Of a DNA stretch of 11,895 nt, positions 6,130 through 11,895 are shown one piece after another. Position numbers and translations under genes: made by a program. The notes under the pieces were generated by a model that ran no database searches, had not been told where the DNA came from, and saw only the letters and a list, made by a program, of their open reading frames with translations. Source of the DNA: an uncultured Solimonas sp. (GTDB lineage: Bacteria; Pseudomonadota; Gammaproteobacteria; Nevskiales; Nevskiaceae); NCBI GenBank assembly GCA_946478985.1, contig CAMLDZ010000094.1, forward strand, positions 1-11,895. Reading direction: 5' to 3'. Each line of letters begins with the position of its first letter. The first letter of the stretch is position 1.

Positions 6130-9100
6130 TCAGGCGCGATGCAGCCAGGCGTGCATCATCGACAGCAGTTTGTCGACGTCGATCGGCTTGGTCAGATAGT
6201 CGTTGGCGCCGGCTTCCAGGCATTTTTCGCGGTCGCCCTTCATCGCCTTGGCCGTCACCGCGATCACCGGCAGCTCGCGCCACTGCGGGCGCTTGCGGAT
6301 CTCGCGCGTGGCCTCGTAGCCGTCCATGCCCGGCATCATCACGTCCATCAGCACGCATTCGATGCCGGGATTCTGTTCCAGTTGCGCCAGCGCCTTGTGG
6401 CCATCCTGTGCGACCAGCACCTTGAGGCCGTGGCCGCGCAGCGTCTTCGATAACGCGAAGACATTGCGCATGTCGTCGTCGACCACCAATACCGTGCGGC
6501 CGGTCAGGTCGGTCGGTTCAGCAGCCGTGGCGGCGATCTGCGGCGCGGGCTTTTGCACCGCATGCAGGAACAACGAGACCTCGTCGAGCAGGCGGCCGGG
6601 CGACTGCGCACCCTTGATGACGATGCTGTCGGTGTACTCGCGCAGACGCAGGTCCTCGTCGCGCGTCAGCTCGCGCGCCGAGTAGATCACCACCGGCGGC
6701 ACGGGGCCGAGCGCGGCGAGTTTTTCCAGCACCTCGAAGCCGCTGGCGTCCGGCAGGCTGAGGTCAAGGATGATGCAGTCGAAGCTTTGCGCGCGCACCG
6801 CATCGAGTGCCTGCGCGGCGTTCTCCGCTTCGACGATATCGGCCGGTTGGCTGGCCAGCAGTTTGCCGATCGCCAGTCGCGCAGCCGGCTCGTCGTCGAC
6901 CACCAGCAGCTTGCGGCGCTGGTTGCCGGCGAAGTGCAGCACGCGCGCGAACGCCGCATCGAGCGTTTCGCGCGTGGCCGGCTTGGTGATGAAGCCCACC
7001 GCGCCGGCGGCCAGGCCGCGCTGGCTGTCGTCGTTGGCGCTGATGAAGTGGACCGGGATGTGCCGTGTGGCGACATCGTTCTTGAGCTGCTCGATGACGT
7101 CCCAGCCATCGAGCACCGGCAGCTCGACGTCGAGCAGGATGCCGTGCGGACGGAAGCGCCGCGCCAGTTCCAGCGCACTGCGGCCATCGGCGGCGATCAG
7201 CGCGCGGTAGCCCTTGCGCCGCGCGATATCGGCAAGCACGCGCGCGAACGCGGCATCGTCCTCGACGATCAGAACCGCGACGTCACCGCTGCCGATCCGC
7301 TCGCGGTCGTCATGAGCGGGCGCCGTTGCAGCGCTTCTGCGCGCGGGGGGCGGCGTCTCGGCGGGCCGCGGCGCGGCGAGCGGCCGGGCAACCGGCGGCG
7401 GCACGGCGATGGCATCGGCACCGCCGGTGTCGGCGGCCGGCCGCTCCGGCAGCAGCACGACGAAGCGCGAGCCTTCGCCGCGGCTGCTGTGCGCCACGAT
7501 CTCGCCGCCGAGCATCTGCGCCAGGGCACGGCTGATCGACAGGCCCAGTCCGGTACCGCCATACCGCCGGCTGGTGGTGCCGTCGCCTTGTTCGAACGGC
7601 TGAAACAGGCGCTTCATCTTGTCGTCGTCGATGCCGATGCCGGTATCGGCCACACACAGCGCAAGCGTCTGCTCACGGGTAATTCCGGGCAGCAGGGGGT
7701 CGTCCTCGGCCGGGCGGCCGATGCGTAGCGTCACACCGCCTTCGTGAGTGAACTTCAAGGCATTGCCGATGAGGTTGACCAGCACCTGCGTCAGCTTGTT
7801 GCCGTCGGAACGGATCTGCGCGGGCAGGCCGCTGTCGAGCTCGATCCGGAAATCCAGACCGCGTTCCTGCGCGGTACGGCGGAAGTTGCGCTCGATACCG
7901 GCGCTGAGCGCGGCCAGCTCGACCGACTCCCAGCTGATGTCCATGCGGCCGGCTTCTATCTTCGACAGATCGAGGATGTCGTTGATCAGATTGAGCAGGT
8001 TGCGGCCGCTGTCGTAGACGATCTGTGCTGCCTCGATCTGGTCCGGCAGCAGATTGCCGCTGCCATTGTCGGCGAGGTCCTTGGCGAGGATCAGCAGGCT
8101 GTTGAGCGGCGTCCGCAGCTCATGCGACATGTTGGCCAGGAACTCGGACTTGTAGCGGCTGGCCTGTTCGAGATCGCGGTTCTTCTCCTCCAACTCGCGC
8201 TGGAAACCCTGCAGGCGCTCGTTGAATTCGTTGAGCGCGCGGCTCTTCTCGCTGACGGCCTCGTTGGTCGTTCGCAGTTCCTCGGCTTGCACGCGCAGCG
8301 CTTCTTCGGAAGCCTGCAGCTCCTCGGCCTGCACGCGCGATTCCTCGAGCAATTCGCGCGTCTGGATCGCCTGACTCAGCGATTCCAGCGCCAGTCCGCC
8401 GGACAGCGCCACCTCGTCGAGCATCTCACGCGTGTGCCCGTCCAGCGACGTGAAGCTAGCCAGTTCCAGCACGCCCACGGTGCCCTGCGCACCCTGCAGC
8501 GGCCACAGATGGATGCAGCGCGGCTTGGCCTCGCCCAAGCCCGAACCGATGCGCAGATAGTCTTCGGGAACCGGATCGAGCACGATCGGCTTGCCGCTGC
8601 GCGCGCACTCAGCAGCCAAGCCATCGTGAGCGCTGCGGTTTTCGTTGCGGCGCTCCTTGTAGCCGTATCCTGCCAGCTGCGTGACGGCGCCATTGCTGAC
8701 ACGGAACATCATGCCGTAGCCGCAGCCGACAGCCGGACACAGATAGCCGAGGATGGCTGCGGCGAACTTGTCGTATTCGCGCTCGCGGGTCATCAGATCA
8801 CCGAGCGTGGCGACGTGACGCTTGATCCAGGCGCGCTGCTGCGCCATCTCCGAGGTCTTGCGCAACTCCTCGATCGCTCTTGCGATCGCACCGACTTCAT
8901 CCCGGCGGTCTTGGAACGGTACCGCGACGTCGTAGCGCCCCTCGGAAACCTGGCCGATCAAGGCGTCCTGCTGGGCCAGGGGCGTGCCGACGGTACGCCG
9001 CATCAGCCACTCGACGAAGATCCCGCCGACGATGCTAAGGATCAGCGCCAACAGCGAGATCATGCGGATATCTTCCAACTGCTCAAGCAGCGCGCGATTG

Positions 9101-9645
9101 CGCTGCTTGAGCAGCGCGCGCTCGACCTCCACCGACTCGTGCACATCGGCGAGGATGGCGTCGACTGCGGCGCGGCCCTGACCATTGCCAATCAGCTGCA
9201 GCATCGACTCGTGGTGCTGCGGATCGTCAGCCTGGCGGAGCACGACCTCGGCAAAGGTCTGTCGCCAGTTGCGCATCTGGAGCGCGATGCCGAGCAGCCG
9301 GCCCTGCTGCTCGGGGTTGTCTGCCGTCAGCTTGAGCAGCGCCTGATGGTGCTCGTCGAAGGTTTCGACACTGCGCTGATAGCGCTGGCGGAACACCGGG
9401 TCTTGCGTCAGTGCGTAGCCGCGCATCGACGCCTGCAGCTCCGGAATCTGCGTCAGCAGCGAATCGGCTTCACTGATCACCTCGTAGGTATGGTCGCTCC
9501 AGTCGAGCGCTTCGCGGACCTGCACCTGACCCCGCAGCAGAAGCCCTGTCATCAGCAGGAACAGGGCGATCAAAGCCGTCAGCACGACGACAAGCTTGCC
9601 GCGCAAGCTGAAATTGGAAAACCAGTTACCGCTCGCTGATGGCAT
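6130..9645 (-). CDS. Hybrid sensor histidine kinase: CHASE3-HAMP-GAF-HisKA-HATPase-REC-REC-REC
   Basis: This 1171-residue inner-membrane kinase has membrane segments at about 17-37 and 194-214, enclosing a helical extracytoplasmic domain (about 41-190) that resembles CHASE3. HAMP follows (about 215-270), then GAF (about 285-425) and a coiled coil (about 430-495) with repeated RVQAEEL heptads. The HisKA domain has phospho-acceptor H508 in NMSHELRTPLN. The ATPase domain shows the N box NLIGNALKF (624-632), DTGIGI (667-672) and GGTGLGLSI (696-704). After a Pro/Ala-rich linker (735-785) come three receivers: REC1 (D839, K888), REC2 (D961, K1011) and REC3 (D1101, K1153). REC2 is atypical, with LPDASGFE in place of the usual MPxMDG and KG for KP. 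There is no HPt domain at the C-terminus. The gene starts 30 nt after pgm with a weak ribosome site and ends 7 nt before cheR, so it heads the signalling cassette. The signal it senses cannot be deduced. Confidence 0.95.
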   Translation of the reverse strand: MPSASGNWFSNFSLRGKLVVVLTALIALFLLMTGLLLRGQVQVREALDWSDHTYEVISEADSLLTQIPELQASMRGYALTQDPVFRQRYQRSVETFDEHHQALLKLTADNPEQQGRLLGIALQMRNWRQTFAEVVLRQADDPQHHESMLQLIGNGQGRAAVDAILADVHESVEVERALLKQRNRALLEQLEDIRMISLLALILSIVGGIFVEWLMRRTVGTPLAQQDALIGQVSEGRYDVAVPFQDRRDEVGAIARAIEELRKTSEMAQQRAWIKRHVATLGDLMTREREYDKFAAAILGYLCPAVGCGYGMMFRVSNGAVTQLAGYGYKERRNENRSAHDGLAAECARSGKPIVLDPVPEDYLRIGSGLGEAKPRCIHLWPLQGAQGTVGVLELASFTSLDGHTREMLDEVALSGGLALESLSQAIQTRELLEESRVQAEELQASEEALRVQAEELRTTNEAVSEKSRALNEFNERLQGFQRELEEKNRDLEQASRYKSEFLANMSHELRTPLNSLLILAKDLADNGSGNLLPDQIEAAQIVYDSGRNLLNLINDILDLSKIEAGRMDISWESVELAALSAGIERNFRRTAQERGLDFRIELDSGLPAQIRSDGNKLTQVLVNLIGNALKFTHEGGVTLRIGRPAEDDPLLPGITREQTLALCVADTGIGIDDDKMKRLFQPFEQGDGTTSRRYGGTGLGLSISRALAQMLGGEIVAHSSRGEGSRFVVLLPERPAADTGGADAIAVPPPVARPLAAPRPAETPPPARRSAATAPAHDDRERIGSGDVAVLIVEDDAAFARVLADIARRKGYRALIAADGRSALELARRFRPHGILLDVELPVLDGWDVIEQLKNDVATRHIPVHFISANDDSQRGLAAGAVGFITKPATRETLDAAFARVLHFAGNQRRKLLVVDDEPAARLAIGKLLASQPADIVEAENAAQALDAVRAQSFDCIILDLSLPDASGFEVLEKLAALGPVPPVVIYSARELTRDEDLRLREYTDSIVIKGAQSPGRLLDEVSLFLHAVQKPAPQIAATAAEPTDLTGRTVLVVDDDMRNVFALSKTLRGHGLKVLVAQDGHKALAQLEQNPGIECVLMDVMMPGMDGYEATREIRKRPQWRELPVIAVTAKAMKGDREKCLEAGANDYLTKPIDVDKLLSMMHAWLHRA
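8274..8338 (-). repeat. 42-nt-spaced direct repeat encoding coiled-coil heptads
   Basis: A 23-nt unit at 8274-8296 recurs at 8316-8338 with two mismatches, offset by 42 nt. It encodes the two RVQAEEL copies (residues 437-443 and 451-457), 14 residues or two heptads apart, in the signalling helix between GAF and HisKA. Such repeats are common in this kinase class and probably reflect heptad duplication. Confidence 0.75.
9079..9114. repeat. Perfect 15-bp inverted repeat with 6-nt loop inside the kinase gene
   Basis: The arms 9079-9093 and 9100-9114 are exact reverse complements (CTGCTCAAGCAGCGC on the left) around the loop GCGATT. In the mRNA this would be a very stable hairpin. It encodes residues 178-189, LLKQRNRALLEQ, at the junction of the extracytoplasmic helix and the second membrane segment. 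No U tract follows in the sense direction, so it is not a standard intrinsic terminator. Confidence 0.85.
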
Positions 9646-9675
9646 GGTTGAACGGCTCTGCTTGGATCGGCGGGA

Positions 9676-11307
9676 TCAGGTGACCACGTCAGGTGTGCGC
9701 CTGCCGCTCAGCTCGGCGACGCGGGCGACCTGCTCGATGGCGGCCGCCAGCGGTGCCAGCGCCGCAGCGGTATCCCAGTGCAGGCTCGACGGCTCACGTG
9801 CGTAGCGCTCCAGATATACGCGCAAGGTCGCGCCGCGCGTGCCAGTTCCCGACAGACGGAAGATCAGACGGGCATCATCGCCACAGACGATGCGCAGGCC
9901 CTGTCCGGCGGCGACGCTGCCATCGGTCTTGTCGCGATAGCTGAACTCGTCGGCCAGCGTCACCGGCAGGCCGGCCAGCGGCTTGCCGGGCAGCGACGCC
10001 AGGCTGGCGCGGGCCGCTTGCATGATCGCCTCGGCCTCGGCGACCGGCAGTTCGTCGTAGTCATGGCGCGCGAAGTAGTGCCGGCCGAAGCGCAGCCAGT
10101 GCGCGTCGGCGATCTGCTGCACCGATTGATCGGTGGCCGCCAGCACATTGGCCCAGGCCAGCACCGCCCACAGGCCGTCCTTCTCGCGCGCATGGTTGGA
10201 GCTGGTGCCGAAGCTTTCCTCGCCGCAAATCGTCACCTCGCCGGCGTCGAGCAGGTTACAGAAAAACTTCCAGCCGGTCGGTGTCTCGAACAGCGGTACG
10301 TTCAACGCCTTGGCGACCTGATCGGCGGCGCGGCAGGTCGGCATCGAGCGGGCGATGCCGCTCAGGCCGTTGCGGTAGCCCGGCAGCAACTGCAGATTGG
10401 CGGCGAGCATCGCCAGCGAATCGCCGGGCGAGATGAAGATGCCGCGGCCGAGAATCATGTTGCGGTCGCCGTCCCCGTCGCTGGCGGCGATCAGCTCGGG
10501 CGCGTCGCTGCTATACGCGAGATCGGCCAGATGCTTGGCGTAGATCAGGTTGGGGTCCGGATGGCCGCCGCCGAAGTCTTCAAGAGGCACGGCGTTCATC
10601 ACGCTGTCCGCTGCGGCGCCGAGCTGCTCGACCAGGATGCGTCTGGCGTAGGGGCCGGTGACGGCGTGCATGGCGTCGAAGCGCAGGCGCCGGCCGCGCT
10701 TGAGCCAGTCGCGGATGCGATCGAAGTCGAACAGCTGTTGCATCAGCTGCGCGTAGTTGTCCACGCAGTCGACGACCTCGACACGCGTCTCGCCCAGCTG
10801 CTGTTCGCCGCGCCGATCCAGATCGACGCTGCCGCCTTCGAAGACACGGTAGCGCGTGATGATCTTGCTGGCCTCATAGATGCGGCCGGTCAGGCCTTCG
10901 CTGGCCTGGCCGCCACCGGCGACGTTGAACTTGATGCCGAAGTCGCCCTCGGGGCCGGCCGGATTGTGGCTGGCGGTCAGCAGGAAGCCGCCGGCGGCGT
11001 TGCGGGCGCGGATCAGGTGCGAGGCAGCGGGCGTTGACAGCAGTCCCCCCTGGCCGACGATGATGCGTGCGACGCCATTGGCAGCGGCGATGGAGATCGC
11101 CGCCTGGATCGCGGTGCGATTGTGGTAGCGACCGTCGCCGCCGATCACCAGCGTCGCACCCTTGAGTTCCGGCACGCAGTCGAAGATGGACTGCAGGAAG
11201 TTCTCCAGATAATGCGGTTGCTGGAACACCGCTACCTTCTTGCGCAAACCCGCCGTACCGGATTTCTGGTCGGGATACGCCTTCGTCGGAATTTCGCGGC
11301 TTGGCAT
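9676..11307 (-). CDS. pgm: Phosphoglucomutase, PGM1-type
   Basis: This cytoplasmic enzyme interconverts glucose-1-phosphate and glucose-6-phosphate, feeding UDP-glucose, glycogen and polysaccharide synthesis. The 543-residue protein has all four catalytic landmarks of the alpha-D-phosphohexomutase family: the phosphoserine loop TASHNP (S113), the metal loop DGDGDR (277-282), the sugar-specificity loop GEESFG (362-367) and the phosphate-binding loop SGTGTRG (486-492). The N-terminal KSGTAGLRKKV (15-25) and the AREKDGLWAVLAW segment (373-385) are hallmarks of the PGM1-like branch shared with animals, cyanobacteria and Agrobacterium, rather than of the PMM/PGM AlgC type. The start at 11307 has an AAGAAG ribosome site (11315-11320) 7 nt upstream. 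The gene is divergent from the DUF1249 gene and lies 30 nt before the kinase on the same strand, so it may be the first gene of the long - strand unit. Confidence 0.96.
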   Translation of the reverse strand: MPSREIPTKAYPDQKSGTAGLRKKVAVFQQPHYLENFLQSIFDCVPELKGATLVIGGDGRYHNRTAIQAAISIAAANGVARIIVGQGGLLSTPAASHLIRARNAAGGFLLTASHNPAGPEGDFGIKFNVAGGGQASEGLTGRIYEASKIITRYRVFEGGSVDLDRRGEQQLGETRVEVVDCVDNYAQLMQQLFDFDRIRDWLKRGRRLRFDAMHAVTGPYARRILVEQLGAAADSVMNAVPLEDFGGGHPDPNLIYAKHLADLAYSSDAPELIAASDGDGDRNMILGRGIFISPGDSLAMLAANLQLLPGYRNGLSGIARSMPTCRAADQVAKALNVPLFETPTGWKFFCNLLDAGEVTICGEESFGTSSNHAREKDGLWAVLAWANVLAATDQSVQQIADAHWLRFGRHYFARHDYDELPVAEAEAIMQAARASLASLPGKPLAGLPVTLADEFSYRDKTDGSVAAGQGLRIVCGDDARLIFRLSGTGTRGATLRVYLERYAREPSSLHWDTAAALAPLAAAIEQVARVAELSGRRTPDVVT

Positions 11308-11318
11308 CGGATCGCTTC

Positions 11319-11348
11319 TTGGTTTGGGTTTGTACCGTATCTTATAGT
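11319..11348 (+). promoter_or_regulatory. Putative promoter for the DUF1249 gene
   Basis: A -10-like TATAGT lies at 11343-11348 (5 of 6 consensus) and a weak -35-like TTGGTT at 11319-11324 (3 of 6), with an 18-bp spacer. This is the most AT-rich patch in the window. Transcription would start about 7 nt after the -10, at or next to the ATG at 11355, giving a leaderless or nearly leaderless mRNA. That agrees with the absence of a ribosome site before that ATG. Confidence 0.4.
11341..11346 (-). promoter_or_regulatory. Putative -10 element for pgm
   Basis: On the - strand these bases read TATAAG (5 of 6 consensus), 34 nt before the pgm ATG and overlapping the + strand -10. No -35 match is seen at the right distance. 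A symmetric -10 serving both directions is possible. Confidence 0.25.
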
Positions 11349-11354
11349 TGCCCC

Positions 11355-11834
11355 ATGCAAGCCACTACGCATCTTTGCCCCTGCTGCGGCAGGCCGCGAC
11401 ACATCGCGCATCTGCTCGAACTCTACGAGCGGAACTACCGCATGCTGCTGCGGCTGTTGCCGGAGCTGGATGCCCAGACGCCGCGGCAGCGGGTGGTCTC
11501 GCACAGCGTCACCGACTGTCCCTTGCATCTGGAAGTGGTCGAGCGCGATCGCTACACGCAGACAGTGCGCCTGACTTATGAATTCACCGACGAGGCCGGC
11601 GTGCGGCGCCAGCCGGACCTGTGGGTGCGGCTCTATCACGATGCCGCCGTGGCCGAGGCCCTGGAGTGCAGCCAGCGCCCGCCATGGGAGGCCGAGGACG
11701 ATGCCGATCCGGCCGCGCACGCCTTCCTGTCGGCGCAGTGGCGGCGCAATCTGCTGCTGAACAAGTGGCTCGACTATCTGCTCGATCACAACCACGCGTT
11801 CCGCGCCGCCGAACCGCTGGCGCAATTGGCCTGA
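11355..11834 (+). CDS. DUF1249 family protein (YqiB-like)
   Basis: This is a 159-residue protein of unknown function, related to E. coli YqiB. The matching segments are the LLELYERNYRMLLRLLPEL helix (about 20-38), the strand region PLHLEVVERDRYTQTVRLTYEF and the family signature LWVRLYHDAAVAEAL. The C-terminal LLLNKWLDYLLDHNHAF segment also fits. It has no signal peptide or membrane segment, so it is probably cytoplasmic. The N-terminus carries CPCCGRP (residues 8-14), a cysteine knuckle that could bind metal but has no evident second half. I chose the ATG at 11355 because family similarity begins soon after it and because a TTG further upstream (11301) would overlap the start of pgm and add unrelated residues. 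In E. coli yqiB neighbours cpdA; what follows here lies outside the window. Confidence 0.85.
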   Translation: MQATTHLCPCCGRPRHIAHLLELYERNYRMLLRLLPELDAQTPRQRVVSHSVTDCPLHLEVVERDRYTQTVRLTYEFTDEAGVRRQPDLWVRLYHDAAVAEALECSQRPPWEAEDDADPAAHAFLSAQWRRNLLLNKWLDYLLDHNHAFRAAEPLAQLA

Positions 11835-11895
11835 GCACGGCGCCGAGCTCCCTTACGCGGCGCGCTAGGGCCTGTTAACGCTATGGCCGCCGCTG
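11835..11895. other. Right-edge intergenic segment
   Basis: These 61 nt follow the DUF1249 stop codon. I see no T-tract terminator. From 11865 the bases read CTAGGGCCTGTTAACGCTAT, which resembles the duplicated target plus outer end of some IS5-group elements, but the window stops too soon to tell. The ATG at 11883 has no good ribosome site. Confidence 0.4.

Noticed and set aside
8884..8893. TGCGATCGCA palindrome in the kinase gene
   Set aside because: It is a short GCGATCGC-type palindrome within coding sequence, expected by chance at this composition, with no partner sites nearby.
7744..9639. 631-codon open frame on the + strand, antisense to the kinase gene
   Set aside because: It mirrors the codon structure of the kinase in high-GC DNA. 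The product is a low-complexity Gln/Arg/Leu/Ala-rich string with no domain, while the opposite strand encodes a complete kinase.
11301..11354. Earlier TTG start for the DUF1249 gene
   Set aside because: It would overlap the first codons of pgm and add 18 residues with no family support. The -10-like element also lies within this stretch, which argues for the ATG at 11355.
11232..11825. 197-codon open frame on the - strand opposite the DUF1249 gene
   Set aside because: It overlaps the start of pgm and the whole DUF1249 gene, whose YqiB-like signature is clear. It has no family resemblance of its own.
11883..11895. ATG at 11883 as the start of the next gene
   Set aside because: Only four codons are visible and there is no well-spaced ribosome site. 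It could equally be part of an insertion-sequence end.
1..11895. CRISPR arrays, tRNA/rRNA genes, riboswitches, phage or defence genes
   Set aside because: I read both strands for regularly spaced repeats, cloverleaf-like segments and long structured leaders and found none. Gaps between genes are too short for most of these.

Overview
The window is GC-rich, densely coding chromosomal DNA from a proteobacterium. The DnaX C-terminal (tau) region, the dnaX-ybaB pair and a YqiB-like DUF1249 protein (a family known mainly from Gammaproteobacteria) point to a Gammaproteobacterium. The base composition and the PGM1-type phosphoglucomutase would fit a Xanthomonadales/Nevskiales-like lineage. That placement is inference and has not been tested. 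I found no tRNA, rRNA, CRISPR array or complete mobile element, and no stretch over about 110 bases lacks a gene.

Layout. On the + strand, positions 1-1226 hold the 3' part of dnaX (its 5' end lies outside the window), and 1254-1583 hold ybaB/ebfC. The recR gene that usually follows is absent. Instead ybaB converges, with only 6 nt between stop codons, on a Tat-exported phosphocholine-type phospholipase C (1590-3647, - strand). From 11307 down to 1590 every gene is on the - strand: pgm (9676-11307), a 1171-residue hybrid histidine kinase (6130-9645), CheR (5262-6122), a receiver-less CheB (4697-5278), a REC-GGDEF diguanylate cyclase (3756-4706) and the phospholipase. On the + strand at the right end a DUF1249 gene (11355-11834) diverges from pgm. 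Their shared 47-nt gap carries a symmetric -10-like element.

The most interesting unit is the compact cassette of kinase, CheR, CheB and diguanylate cyclase. Its gaps and overlaps are +7, -17 and -10 nt, so it is very probably one translationally coupled operon. It contains chemotaxis adaptation enzymes but no MCP, CheA or CheW. The likely logic (inference) is that a membrane CHASE3/HAMP/GAF kinase with three receivers senses a signal and phosphorylates the REC-GGDEF protein, so controlling c-di-GMP. CheR and CheB would then reversibly methylate an unidentified protein, perhaps the kinase. Pgm, 30 nt upstream on the same strand, makes the glucose-1-phosphate needed for UDP-glucose and exopolysaccharide, a plausible c-di-GMP-controlled output. 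The phospholipase may be a downstream member or an independent gene.

Smaller points of interest are a perfect 15-bp inverted repeat inside the kinase gene, a promoter that would produce a leaderless DUF1249 mRNA, and a motif at the extreme right edge that could be the end of an insertion sequence.
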